DNA of 64,000 nucleotides from Natronocalculus amylovorans (GTDB lineage: Archaea > Halobacteriota > Halobacteria > Halobacteriales > Haloferacaceae): NCBI RefSeq assembly GCF_023638035.1, contig NZ_JAKRVX010000003.1, positions 434,001 through 498,000 on the forward strand, written 5' to 3'. The first letter of the stretch is position 1. Every line of letters starts with the position of its first letter. Made by a program: the position numbers and the translations under genes. Of the stretch, positions 52,267-60,732 are shown one piece after another. The notes beneath the pieces are model-generated. The model had not been told where the DNA came from, did not search any database, and saw nothing but the letters and a program-made list of their open reading frames with translations.

Positions 52267-52318
52267 GTTGTATTCAACAGGTGATTATAAAAAGTCGATG
52301 ACGGACAGCGTACTGGGT

Positions 52319-53839
52319 CTACTCGTCTTTGGTTTTAATATCCGCTGAGAGACCTTGTGCCATCTCGATCTCGTAGGAATTGTTGAGCGTCCATGCGGTG
52401 CGCTCGGTAACTGCTTCGATCACTTCGCGGGCGGATGGGTAGCCGTTTCCGGACTTTTTTACGCCACCAAACGGAAGCTGAACCTCTGCACCGATACATG
52501 GGAGGTTTCCGTACGCGAGGCCGACTTCTGCGTGATCACGGTAGTAGTTAATTTCGCGGTAGTCTTCGGAGATCACTGCACCAGCGAGTCCGTAGTCAGT
52601 GTCATTCTGAATACTGACTGCTTCTTCGATATCACCGCTGTATTTCAAGAGTGCAACGTGTGGGCCGAACACTTCCTCATGTGTGCAACGGAGATCTTCG
52701 TACGGATCTGCTTCGTAGACGAACGGTCCAACCCAATGGCCGTCGTCGTGGCCGTCTGGAATCTCATCATCGTCAAGATCGGTTCGATCGACAAGCACGT
52801 TCACACCCTCTTCTTTTGCAAGATCAGCGTATGAGATGACTTTCTCTTTGTGCTCTTCCTCGATGAGTGGTCCCATGAAGGTGTTTTCATCGAGCGGGTC
52901 ACCAACGGCAACGTCCTTTGCGATCGCAACGTAGCGCTCTTTGAACTCATCGTAAACATCTTCGTGAACAACAAGCCGCTCGGAGGAGACACAACGCTGG
53001 CCGGTTGTTTTAAACGACGACATGACCGCCGAATGAACTGCGGTGTCGAGATCAGCCTTTGCGGTGACGACAATATTGTTCTTTCCACCCATCTCACACG
53101 CTGCGAGCTTACCTGGCTGTTGAGCGACTTTTGACGCAACCTCGTGGCCAACTTTTGCAGACCCGGTGAAAAGGACTGTATCTACACGCTCGTCATCGAC
53201 GATCGAGGCACCGGCATCGCCGAAGCCTTGGACCATGTTGAAAACGCCATCCGGAATGCCTGCGTCCTCGAACATCTCCGCGATGATCTGTCCACACCAT
53301 GGCGTCTGCTCGGCTGGCTTCCAGACAACCGTATTTCCTTCAACAAGGGCAACAGCCATATGCCAGAATGGGATTGCAACCGGGAAGTTCCACGGCGTAA
53401 TACAGCCAATAACGCCGCGTGGCTTGCGACGCATATATGCATCTTTGCTCGGGATCTCGGATGGGACAACATCGCCTTTCGGATGTCGCGCATCACCTGC
53501 TGCCCACTCGACCATATGGTAGGCTTCGATCACATCTGCACGACCCTCCGAAATCTCTTTTCCACACTCTTTGGTGACAACCTCAGCTAACTCCTCTGTG
53601 CGCTCTCGGAGTTCGTGATAGATGTCCCAGAGATACTCGGCGCGGTTGATGTGAGAGAGCGATCGCCATTCCTCAAATGCATCATCCGCAGCCGCAAGCG
53701 CTGCATCAACGTCATCTTCAGTACCTCGTTCAAACGTGCCAAGCACCTCGCCGTTTGCTGGATTTTTGCTCTCGAATGTCTCTGAGCCGCTTCCGTCTAC
53801 CCATTCACCCGCAATGTAGTGTTTGTACTCTGCTGTCAT
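52319..53839 (-). CDS. Aldehyde dehydrogenase, probable P5C dehydrogenase
   Basis: The 506-residue NAD(P)-dependent dehydrogenase probably oxidises glutamate semialdehyde/P5C to glutamate, the second step of proline breakdown. Family motifs: ITPWNFPVAIPFWHMA, FTGSAKVGHEVA (nucleotide loop), ACEMGGKNN with the general base Glu (about residue 260) and TTGQRCVSSERLVV with the catalytic Cys (about residue 295), then EVFGPHVALL. The start at 53839 gives the common MTAEYKHYIAGEW; a longer frame is not supported. It lies near proline dehydrogenase and an HTH_10 regulator, which supports P5C as substrate, although other aldehydes are possible. Confidence 0.9.
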   Translation of the reverse strand: MTAEYKHYIAGEWVDGSGSETFESKNPANGEVLGTFERGTEDDVDAALAAADDAFEEWRSLSHINRAEYLWDIYHELRERTEELAEVVTKECGKEISEGRADVIEAYHMVEWAAGDARHPKGDVVPSEIPSKDAYMRRKPRGVIGCITPWNFPVAIPFWHMAVALVEGNTVVWKPAEQTPWCGQIIAEMFEDAGIPDGVFNMVQGFGDAGASIVDDERVDTVLFTGSAKVGHEVASKVAQQPGKLAACEMGGKNNIVVTAKADLDTAVHSAVMSSFKTTGQRCVSSERLVVHEDVYDEFKERYVAIAKDVAVGDPLDENTFMGPLIEEEHKEKVISYADLAKEEGVNVLVDRTDLDDDEIPDGHDDGHWVGPFVYEADPYEDLRCTHEEVFGPHVALLKYSGDIEEAVSIQNDTDYGLAGAVISEDYREINYYRDHAEVGLAYGNLPCIGAEVQLPFGGVKKSGNGYPSAREVIEAVTERTAWTLNNSYEIEMAQGLSADIKTKDE

Positions 53840-53924
53840 GGATTGACGTAGGATACTCCGCCTCAAATGTGCTCGCCGACCATGGACGGGAACTGACTTG
53901 TACCCCGACACCAATACACACAGT

Positions 53925-54659
53925 ATGAGTCAGTCAGATGTACCGCAAGATAGCCACCACACGCAGACACGATTGACCCTTGATCTGTGGCACCCAAACT
54001 GCTGGGCAATTGAAGCAACAGAGAAAGCACCGGGCGGTGTGTTGGCACACGCAATTTATAATACACCAACTGCAGACTCCGACTCGGAAACAGTAAATGG
54101 ACTCTTTACCGCATTCGGTGACTCTGCCAGCGAGGTTGAATCGCTGTTTGATGTTATCAAAGCATCCCCACATTCAGGAGAGCTCCATGAACTACAAGAG
54201 CGATTTGGTCGAGCAAGAAATGCACCAGGAAGCATCGTCCGTGAGTTCTTTCTGGAGTACAAACCGAGCGATATGGTCTGCCCGACGCTATTAAAACACG
54301 GGTTCGTGCACAGTGAGCCTGTTCGCATCGAAAGTGGCCGCGAAGAGTGGCAAGTTTGTTTCATGGGTGAACGTTCAGAAATCGACGACGCACTTGATGG
54401 TGTACGACGTGACGCACCAGCAGAGGTAAGCGTCAAGTCGATCGTCAGTGCAGACAGTACGCCGCACTCGGTCAGAGATAAGCGTTTAGATACACTCACA
54501 CCAGCTCAGCGACGTGTGTTTGAGCACGCACGCGATGCAGAATACTACCAATGGCCGCGAGGAACATCAACCCGAGAACTGGCGTCAGATTTGGATATCT
54601 CAAAAACGACGCTACTTGAACACCTTCGAAAAGCCGAATCGAAGCTTCTAGATCCCTAA
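53925..54659 (+). CDS. HTH_10 (Bat-type) transcriptional regulator
   Basis: The 244-residue protein has a C-terminal HTH_10 domain (LDTLTPAQRRVFEHARDAEYY, residues ~185-205, then TSTRELASDLDISKTTLLEHLRKAE) and an N-terminal alpha/beta sensor-like half (residues 15-175) without an obvious ligand pocket motif. HTH_10 regulators control local catabolic and redox genes in haloarchaea. The ATG at 53925 is chosen over the in-frame TTG at 53898. It diverges from the ALDH gene (85-base gap) and converges with the proline dehydrogenase gene, so it is the best candidate regulator of proline catabolism here. Confidence 0.9.
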   Translation: MSQSDVPQDSHHTQTRLTLDLWHPNCWAIEATEKAPGGVLAHAIYNTPTADSDSETVNGLFTAFGDSASEVESLFDVIKASPHSGELHELQERFGRARNAPGSIVREFFLEYKPSDMVCPTLLKHGFVHSEPVRIESGREEWQVCFMGERSEIDDALDGVRRDAPAEVSVKSIVSADSTPHSVRDKRLDTLTPAQRRVFEHARDAEYYQWPRGTSTRELASDLDISKTTLLEHLRKAESKLLDP

Positions 54660-54664
54660 TTCGT

Positions 54665-55501
54665 TCAGCGGCCAACAATCGCACGAAGCGCGAAGAAGGC
54701 GTTCTCTTTGCGCTCGCGTACGCGCCGGTAGAAGTACGAAAACCATTTGTCTCCATACGGTATGTACTGCCATACTTCGATGCCCTCTGCTGCAAGTTCT
54801 TTTTGTGCTGCTTCACGAACGCCCATGAGCAGTTGGACTTCAAATGGTGTGCCGTATTTTTCGTGGAGTTCGATCGCATAATCGATCATCTCCGGATCGT
54901 GGCTCCCGACAGCAACTCCGTCCTCGAAATGCTCAAACATGTACTCGAGATACTGGCGGTAGACCTTGTTCACGGTTGCTTTGTCTTTGTATGCGATCGA
55001 GGCGGGCTCATCGTATGCCCCTTTGACAAGTCGGATCTTCCCAGGGAGCGGTGCGAGCCGTTTGAGATCCTCCTCAGTGCGTTTGAGATTTGCTTGGATA
55101 CAGAGCCCCATGCCACCGAACTCGGTAACAAGAGATTCGAACACATCTAATGTTGTGTCTGTTGTTGTATGATCTTCCATATCAACCCAGACAAATACGT
55201 TGTGCTCACTCGCAAGGGAGACGATTTCTCGTAAGTTATCCTCAAAAACACCTGGGCTGATATCTAGGCCGATCTGTGATGGCTTTACAGATACACACGC
55301 ATCCAGTCCACGCTGATTAATTTCTGTAATGAGCGTTTTATATTCATCAGCATCTTCCGATGCTGGTGGTTGTGTGCTGTAGTGTTCACCCAATAGGTTG
55401 ACAATGCCGCGGATTCCATCACGGTTTAGCTCTGCAACGTGTGCAAGCACGCTATCAACTGACTCTCCTGCAACAAAGTTAGACGCAACAGGTGGTATCA
55501 T
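54665..55501 (-). CDS. Proline dehydrogenase
   Basis: The 278-residue FAD-dependent enzyme oxidises proline to P5C, passing electrons to the membrane quinone pool. The TIM-barrel motifs are visible: CVSVKPSQIGLDIS (about residues 93-106), VFVWVDMEDHTT (about residue 133), KIRLVKGAYDEP (about residue 175), VGSHDPEMIDYAIEL, PFEVQLLMGVRE and YIPYGDKWFSYFYRRVRERKEN (read as IPYGDKWFSYFYRR). It is separated from the ALDH gene by the HTH_10 regulator and is transcribed toward it. Together the three genes make a proline utilisation group. Confidence 0.92.
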   Translation of the reverse strand: MIPPVASNFVAGESVDSVLAHVAELNRDGIRGIVNLLGEHYSTQPPASEDADEYKTLITEINQRGLDACVSVKPSQIGLDISPGVFEDNLREIVSLASEHNVFVWVDMEDHTTTDTTLDVFESLVTEFGGMGLCIQANLKRTEEDLKRLAPLPGKIRLVKGAYDEPASIAYKDKATVNKVYRQYLEYMFEHFEDGVAVGSHDPEMIDYAIELHEKYGTPFEVQLLMGVREAAQKELAAEGIEVWQYIPYGDKWFSYFYRRVRERKENAFFALRAIVGR

Positions 55502-55622
55502 TTACATCATTCTTAGAGAGCAGATACCTAAACAGCATACCGACCAAAATAATCAGGGGTTAAATGTATGAATAAAATTACTAACTGAACAGTAAGGTAA
55601 CAATTGATCGTGTAGACCTACC

Positions 55623-56147
55623 ATGGACGGTGTCGGTCGCAGCGGCCGGATAGAGGGCATTCACGCAATAACGGGGCTCTCAGTAACACCACGCGATATT
55701 GTCATCGTCGGAACAACGCTTCTCCTTGTTGTGTCGCTACATCTGTTGTTGCAGCACACAACACTTGGACGGAAGATGCGGGCAACCGCAGACAACGCTG
55801 ACCTTGCACGAGTGAGTGGCATCCGAACCGAAGAAGTCGTGCTTGCAATGTGGGTTATTGGTGCGGCATTAGCTGCCGCAGGTGGCGTTTTCCTCGGGTT
55901 GGATACACTGATTCGTCCACGAATGGGCTTTGAGCTGCTCTTGTTGATATTTGCTGCCGTTATCCTTGGTGGAATTGGCAGTGTCTATGGGGCGATGCTC
56001 GGTGGATTTGCGATCGGGATGGCGTATGAGATGACCGCTGGGTTGCCATTCATCGGTACACAGTACAATGCAGCAGTTGCGTTCATTGTGATGGTCGCAA
56101 TCTTGCTTGTTCGACCAAACGGAATCTTAGGGAGTGAGACAACATGA
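55623..56147 (+). CDS. livH: Truncated LivH-type branched-chain amino acid permease
   Basis: The 174-residue product aligns with the C-terminal half of LivH permeases: GRKMRATADNADLARVSGIRTEEV (about residues 46-70; ATADNADLARVSGI is diagnostic) and MLGGFAIGMAYEMT. LivH proteins normally have about 290-340 residues, so four or more N-terminal helices are missing. The frame upstream is closed by a TGA at 55605-55607, and nothing resembling the missing half is found in the 121-base gap after the proline dehydrogenase gene. It may be a remnant after deletion, or it may work only with another permease. Its stop overlaps livM (ATGA), so the operon is otherwise intact. Confidence 0.82.
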   Translation: MDGVGRSGRIEGIHAITGLSVTPRDIVIVGTTLLLVVSLHLLLQHTTLGRKMRATADNADLARVSGIRTEEVVLAMWVIGAALAAAGGVFLGLDTLIRPRMGFELLLLIFAAVILGGIGSVYGAMLGGFAIGMAYEMTAGLPFIGTQYNAAVAFIVMVAILLVRPNGILGSETT

Positions 56148-57328
56148 GTAGCGACACAGCGAATCGGTTCGATCGAGAACAGATTCGACAAACGCTCGAT
56201 GAAGAGCCACTAAACCTCGGGGTAACAATCGGTGATGTCTCCTCGTTTATTGGCCTCATTGTCATGTTCCTTCTACTGGTTGGGACTGGTGTGTTGAGTT
56301 TCAACTATGGACTCTATTTGCTCGGACTCATCGGCATGTATGGCTTCATGGTTGTGGGGCTGAACATCCAGTGGGGCTATGCTGGATTAATTAATTTCAG
56401 TGTGATCGCGTTCTGGGGAATCGGTGCATACTCCGCAGCACTGCTTACCTCTCCGGGATCACCACACGACCTTATGTTATCCCCGCTTATCGCACTCGTT
56501 GTCGCAATTATCGCAAGCGCGTTAGTTGCAGTCCTCATCGGAATTCCAACGCTTCGGCTTCGTGCGGACTACCTTGCGATCGCAAGTCTCGGGCTTGCGG
56601 AGGTAATCCGTCTCATCCTGCTGAATGAGCGAGAGTGGACCGCAGGCAGCCGTGGAATTAGTGGTTCGCCGGAGCTGTTCGCATGGATCCCAGCAGAGCC
56701 ACTTATTCGCCTGTTCTCCGAAAGTGCATCCGTACGGACCGGGAGAAATGCAATCGTCATTATTGGGATGTTATTTATTGGCTATCTGTTTGTCCGCCGA
56801 ATCCACCGATCGCCATGGGGTCGTGCGATGCGGACGATCCGTGGAGATGAAGACCTTGCAAAGGCGCTCGGAAAAGACACCTACCGGCTCAAGATGCAGG
56901 CGTTCGTGATTGGCTGTATCTTCATGGCTGTTGCAGGTTGGTTCTACGTCTATGCGTTCCAATATCTTGACCCAGGTGAGCTTGAACCGCTACAGACCTT
57001 CTACGTCTGGGTGGCACTCATTTTGGGAGGGACTGGAAGCGATCGCGGATCGCTCGTCGGTGCAGTGACAATTGTTGCGATTCTTGAAGGGACACGTTTC
57101 CTCAACGAGATTGGTACCATTGTCTTCATTTTCGAGACGATTCCGTTCATCGACCTGAACGTTTCAGCAGTTCGACTCCTCTTGGTCGGAATTCTGATTA
57201 TTTTGGTTGTTAGATTCCGTCCACAAGGGATCTTACCACCGAAAGAGGAACTCATCTGGCCAGGGGCGGCACCGGAGCGATCGGCTGAGAGACAGGCAAC
57301 GCGGGAACAGCGAGAGGTTGAACAATGA
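56144..57328 (+). CDS. livM: LivM-type branched-chain amino acid permease
   Basis: The 394-residue membrane protein is the second permease of the HAAT-type branched-chain amino acid importer. An N-terminal charged region (residues 1-45) precedes about nine helices; LivM signatures are GLNIQWGYAGLINFSVIAFWGIGAYS and GRAMRTIRGDEDLAKALGKDTYRLKM (residues 225-250), then GGTGSDRGSLVGAV. It overlaps the truncated livH by 4 bases and livG by 4 bases. A complete LivM suggests the operon was recently whole. Confidence 0.93.
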   Translation: MSSDTANRFDREQIRQTLDEEPLNLGVTIGDVSSFIGLIVMFLLLVGTGVLSFNYGLYLLGLIGMYGFMVVGLNIQWGYAGLINFSVIAFWGIGAYSAALLTSPGSPHDLMLSPLIALVVAIIASALVAVLIGIPTLRLRADYLAIASLGLAEVIRLILLNEREWTAGSRGISGSPELFAWIPAEPLIRLFSESASVRTGRNAIVIIGMLFIGYLFVRRIHRSPWGRAMRTIRGDEDLAKALGKDTYRLKMQAFVIGCIFMAVAGWFYVYAFQYLDPGELEPLQTFYVWVALILGGTGSDRGSLVGAVTIVAILEGTRFLNEIGTIVFIFETIPFIDLNVSAVRLLLVGILIILVVRFRPQGILPPKEELIWPGAAPERSAERQATREQREVEQ

Positions 57329-58149
57329 GCATAGAATCAAATTCGATTGGCAAACTGACCTACGATGGCGCAGATTTATCAAAAGATGATGTGGTACTGC
57401 GAACCGACGAACTCAAGAAATCGTTCGGTGGACTGACCGCAACGGACGGGGTTTCCGTCGCGATTGAGCGTGGGAGTATCACAGGGATGATCGGGCCAAA
57501 CGGCGCTGGAAAGTCTACGTTGTTTAATCTTATTTCGGGATTTTACGAACTTGATTCTGGATCCGTCTTTGTTAATGATACTGATGTAACAGAGATGAAA
57601 CCGCATGAGATTGCCCGATCAGGGCTCATGCGGACGTTTCAAACGCCACGACGGCTCGAGGGGATGACCGTCCGCGAGGCAATGCTTGTTGGGCCGCAGG
57701 GGCAAAGCGGCGAATCAATCATTCCTCTCTTTCTCCGTGGTGGTACAATCAAATCCGAAGAGACAACGAATCTCGAAGATGCACAAAAGATGTTAGAACG
57801 GTTTGAGATTGACCATCTCGCAAACGCACCATCAACGGAGCTCTCAGGAGGACAGCTAAAACTCGTTGAGATGGCACGTGCAATGATGGCACAACCGGAT
57901 ATTCTACTTCTCGACGAGCCGGTGGCCGGGGTGAACCCAACGCTCGCGAAGAAGCTCGCAGGGTTCATCAAAGAGCTCAATCAGGAGGGTCAGACGTTCC
58001 TTATTATCGAACACGATATGAGCTTCATCATGGAAATTGCAGACCCGATTATTGTCCTCGACCAAGGAAAAGTTCTCATGGAAGACGCTCCAGAGACGGT
58101 CCGATCGGACGAGCGCGTTATTGAGGCATATCTTGGAGGGAACGCATGA
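57325..58149 (+). CDS. livG: LivG-type ATPase
   Basis: The 274-residue ATPase powers the Liv importer. Walker A is GPNGAGKSTLFNLISGF (about residues 56-72), followed by the LivG-specific SGLMRTFQTPRRLEGMTV, the signature TELSGGQLKLVEMARAM, Walker B ILLLDEPVAGVNPTL and H-loop LIIEHDMSFIME. The extra insert between Walker A and signature is usual for LivG/LptB-like ATPases. Overlaps of 4 bases with livM and livF indicate one transcript. Confidence 0.95.
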   Translation: MSIESNSIGKLTYDGADLSKDDVVLRTDELKKSFGGLTATDGVSVAIERGSITGMIGPNGAGKSTLFNLISGFYELDSGSVFVNDTDVTEMKPHEIARSGLMRTFQTPRRLEGMTVREAMLVGPQGQSGESIIPLFLRGGTIKSEETTNLEDAQKMLERFEIDHLANAPSTELSGGQLKLVEMARAMMAQPDILLLDEPVAGVNPTLAKKLAGFIKELNQEGQTFLIIEHDMSFIMEIADPIIVLDQGKVLMEDAPETVRSDERVIEAYLGGNA

Positions 58150-58868
58150 GCGGAAATACCGACGATGCAGTACTTACACTGCGCGATGTTGACAGCGGAT
58201 ACGGTGAGGTACAAGTGTTGAATGACCTCTCACTGCATCTCAACGACGGTGAGATTGTCTGTCTGATCGGCCCGAATGGGGCCGGTAAATCCACTGTCTT
58301 GAAAACTGCATTCGGGCTGTTATCACCATGGAATGGCTCTGTGCTGCTCAATGATGAGGAAATCGGTGGGATCGAGCCCGCAGACCTCGTTCGAAAAGGC
58401 GTCGGGTATGTCCCACAGACCGAGAATGTGTTTCCATCACTCACGATCGAAGAGAATCTCAGAATGGGTGGTGTGGCCCGAAAAGATGGCGTTGATAAAC
58501 GAATTGATGAGTTGTATGAACGGTTTCCAATCCTCTTGGAAAAACAGGATACAAAAGCACGAACACTTTCGGGAGGGCAACGGCAGGTGCTTGCATTCTC
58601 TCGCGCGCTGATGATGGACCCCGCAGTGTTGTTGATCGATGAACCGAGTGCGGGGCTTGCACCGTCGATCGTCGAAGATGTATTCAACAACGTTCAGACC
58701 GTCAACGACCTTGGAACCTCGATTCTCATGGTCGAACAAAACGCAAAAGAAGGGCTGAGCATCTCCGATCGAGGATATGTCTTAGACCAAGGAACAGTCC
58801 GCTACGAGGACGCTGCCGACGAGCTTTTGGATAATCCAGAGGTCTCTCGGCTATATCTTGGCGGATAG
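58146..58868 (+). CDS. livF: LivF-type ATPase
   Basis: The 240-residue partner ATPase completes the Liv importer: Walker A GPNGAGKSTVLKTAFG (about residues 41-56), LivF-typical GVGYVPQTENVFPSLTIEENL, signature TLSGGQRQVLAFSRALM, Walker B LLIDEPSAGLAP and MVEQNAKEGLSISDRGYVL. It ends the operon, 2 bases from the convergent acylphosphatase gene. No LivK binding protein gene is present in the window. Confidence 0.95.
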   Translation: MSGNTDDAVLTLRDVDSGYGEVQVLNDLSLHLNDGEIVCLIGPNGAGKSTVLKTAFGLLSPWNGSVLLNDEEIGGIEPADLVRKGVGYVPQTENVFPSLTIEENLRMGGVARKDGVDKRIDELYERFPILLEKQDTKARTLSGGQRQVLAFSRALMMDPAVLLIDEPSAGLAPSIVEDVFNNVQTVNDLGTSILMVEQNAKEGLSISDRGYVLDQGTVRYEDAADELLDNPEVSRLYLGG

Positions 58869-58870
58869 CG

Positions 58871-59149
58871 TTACCGTCGAATCTCGAATCCAGAGAGCCC
58901 GATCGGCTCTTTGTAGGTGACCTCAACGGCTGCAACATCGGCTTGCGATGAGCCGGTGTGACACCACTCTACGAGTGTCTCAACCGCATCTTTGTCGCCT
59001 TCAAATACCGCTTCTACACGACCATCGTCCAAATTTTTGACCCACCCAGCAACGGCTTCGCTGCGAGCAGTATCACGTGTGTTTGCACGGTAAAACACAC
59101 CCTGAACCTTGCCTGAGACGTACACGTGTGCATGGATTCGATCGCTCAT
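58871..59149 (-). CDS. acyP: Acylphosphatase
   Basis: The 92-residue enzyme hydrolyses carboxyl-phosphate bonds. It has VYVSGKVQGVFYRANTRD, whose VQGVFYR loop with the catalytic Arg (about residue 23) is diagnostic, and then GWVKNLDDGRVEAVFEGD, with the catalytic Asn (about residue 40). Length is normal. It converges with livF and diverges from the phosphohexomutase gene. Function in haloarchaeal metabolism is probably general. Confidence 0.95.
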   Translation of the reverse strand: MSDRIHAHVYVSGKVQGVFYRANTRDTARSEAVAGWVKNLDDGRVEAVFEGDKDAVETLVEWCHTGSSQADVAAVEVTYKEPIGLSGFEIRR

Positions 59150-59241
59150 ACAATCTCTATTGTAGCGGCCGACTGAAAGTAGCTCTGGATCGAGGTATCG
59201 ATCACAGACCGACGGCCTCTAAACAGTTCGCTACCGTGAGT

Positions 59242-60615
59242 ATGGATATGGAACTATTCGGAACGGCAGGTATTCGGGGTGACGCACAATCGCGCGTCAC
59301 ACCCGAACTTGCACTCGCGGTTGGTCGGGCGGTTGGGTCACTCGTCCGATCGGAGTTTGACACATCGGAACAGTCAGTTGTCATCGGTCGCGATGGCCGT
59401 GTAACTGGACCATCGCTTGCTGCTGCTGCGGAGTCCGGGGTACTCTCTGGCGGCGTGTCTGTCACACGAGTGGGCGTTCTTCCAACACCTGCGCTTGCAT
59501 TCGCCTCGCAGGGACGGACCGGCATTATGCTCACCGCGTCGCACAACCCGCCAACAGATAACGGAATCAAGGTGTTACATGACGGTGTAGAGCTTGACCA
59601 GTCGTTTGAATCGACGGTCGAAGCAACGGTCGAGCGTGAGGCGCCCCCAACAAACTGGGATGAATGGGGCGCGACAACAACCGAGTCAGTGCTTCCGGCA
59701 TACCGATCGGTAGTCACGAACTATGCGTCACAGTTTGGGGCAGATCCAACGGAACTGAAGGTTGCTGTTGACTGCGGAAACGGTATGGCCGCACTTGCAA
59801 CACCACACGTCCTCAGAAAACAGGGTGCTCATGTTGTGACACTCAACGGAAACGTTGATGGACATTTCCCTGGACGGCCGAGCAAACCGACGCCGGAGAC
59901 ACTCGGTGACCTGCGAGCCTTTGTGCAATCAAGCGATGCGGACTTCGGCATAGCACATGATGGCGATGCGGATCGGATCGTCCTGATTGACGGGGAGGGT
60001 GACGTCGTGCATGAAGATACGGTCGTTGCGCTTCTTGCAGAACACTACACGACAGCAAGCGAGGCAGATGACCCAGTCGTTGTTACCACACCGAACGCAT
60101 CCGCTCGGATTGACGAACGTGTTCGATCGGCTGGTGGTCGAGTCGAGCGAGTTCGACTTGGTGCACTGCATGAAGGCATTGCAGCAGCAGAGAACCACGG
60201 AGCCACTGTTGTCTTTGCAGCAGAGCCATGGAAGCATATTCACACCTCATTCGGTGGCTGGATTGATGGCGTAACAAGTGCAGCCGTGCTTACTCGCCTC
60301 ATCGCAGCATCTGGATTAGATGCTCTCCGAGAGCCGGTCAACGAACGGCCATACCGAAAGGTCAGCATTGACTGTCCGGACGATCGAAAAACCCCCGCAA
60401 TGAGCACATTAACCGAGACACTTCCTGAAGCATTCTCAGATGGGACGGTGGAAACCGAACACGGTGTCAGGATCGAGCTTGCGGATGGATCGTGGATTCT
60501 GGTTCGACCAAGTGGGACTGAACCATATATTCGGCTATATGCAGAAAGTGAGGCCGTTGATGAATTAGTGGCAACGGCACATGAAGTCATCACGTCAGCG
60601 ATCAATTCACGGTAG
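59242..60615 (+). CDS. Phosphohexomutase (phosphoglucosamine/phosphomannomutase)
   Basis: The 457-residue alpha-D-phosphohexomutase moves phosphate between C1 and C6 of sugar phosphates. Motifs in order: MELFGTAGIRGDAQ (start), the phosphoserine loop GIMLTASHNPPTDNGIK (about S100), metal loop IAHDGDADRIVLIDGE (about residue 240), sugar loop and C-terminal phosphate loop WILVRPSGTEPYIRLYAE. Glucosamine or mannose specificity cannot be read from these motifs alone. The ATG at 59242 (or 59248) gives the family start; a far longer frame from 59077 is antisense to acyP and rejected. Supplies sugar precursors for glycans. Confidence 0.92.
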   Translation: MDMELFGTAGIRGDAQSRVTPELALAVGRAVGSLVRSEFDTSEQSVVIGRDGRVTGPSLAAAAESGVLSGGVSVTRVGVLPTPALAFASQGRTGIMLTASHNPPTDNGIKVLHDGVELDQSFESTVEATVEREAPPTNWDEWGATTTESVLPAYRSVVTNYASQFGADPTELKVAVDCGNGMAALATPHVLRKQGAHVVTLNGNVDGHFPGRPSKPTPETLGDLRAFVQSSDADFGIAHDGDADRIVLIDGEGDVVHEDTVVALLAEHYTTASEADDPVVVTTPNASARIDERVRSAGGRVERVRLGALHEGIAAAENHGATVVFAAEPWKHIHTSFGGWIDGVTSAAVLTRLIAASGLDALREPVNERPYRKVSIDCPDDRKTPAMSTLTETLPEAFSDGTVETEHGVRIELADGSWILVRPSGTEPYIRLYAESEAVDELVATAHEVITSAINSR

Positions 60616-60650
60616 TACTATAAAAACAAATAACCTAAACTAATATTTTG

Positions 60651-60712
60651 ATGCATACTAATGCATTACATGTTTTTTAGTATCCAGTAGATCGACGAGT
60701 TTATGCATTACA
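60651..60712. promoter_or_regulatory. ATGCATTACA repeats before the BMP lipoprotein gene
   Basis: ATGCAT occurs at 60651-60656 and 60661-60666, the second as ATGCATTACA, and ATGCATTACA again at 60703-60712, 42 bases (four helical turns) later. The last copy overlaps the TATA-like TTTATG about 28-33 bases before the start at 60733. The spacing suits a regulator binding both sites on one face of the DNA; unproven. Confidence 0.4.
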
Positions 60713-60732
60713 CATCGATTCAATTAAGATAG

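Noticed and set aside
59077-59241. Long upstream extension of the phosphohexomutase
   Set aside because: The extra 55 residues are antisense to acylphosphatase and have no family match; the normal start is at 59242 or 59248.
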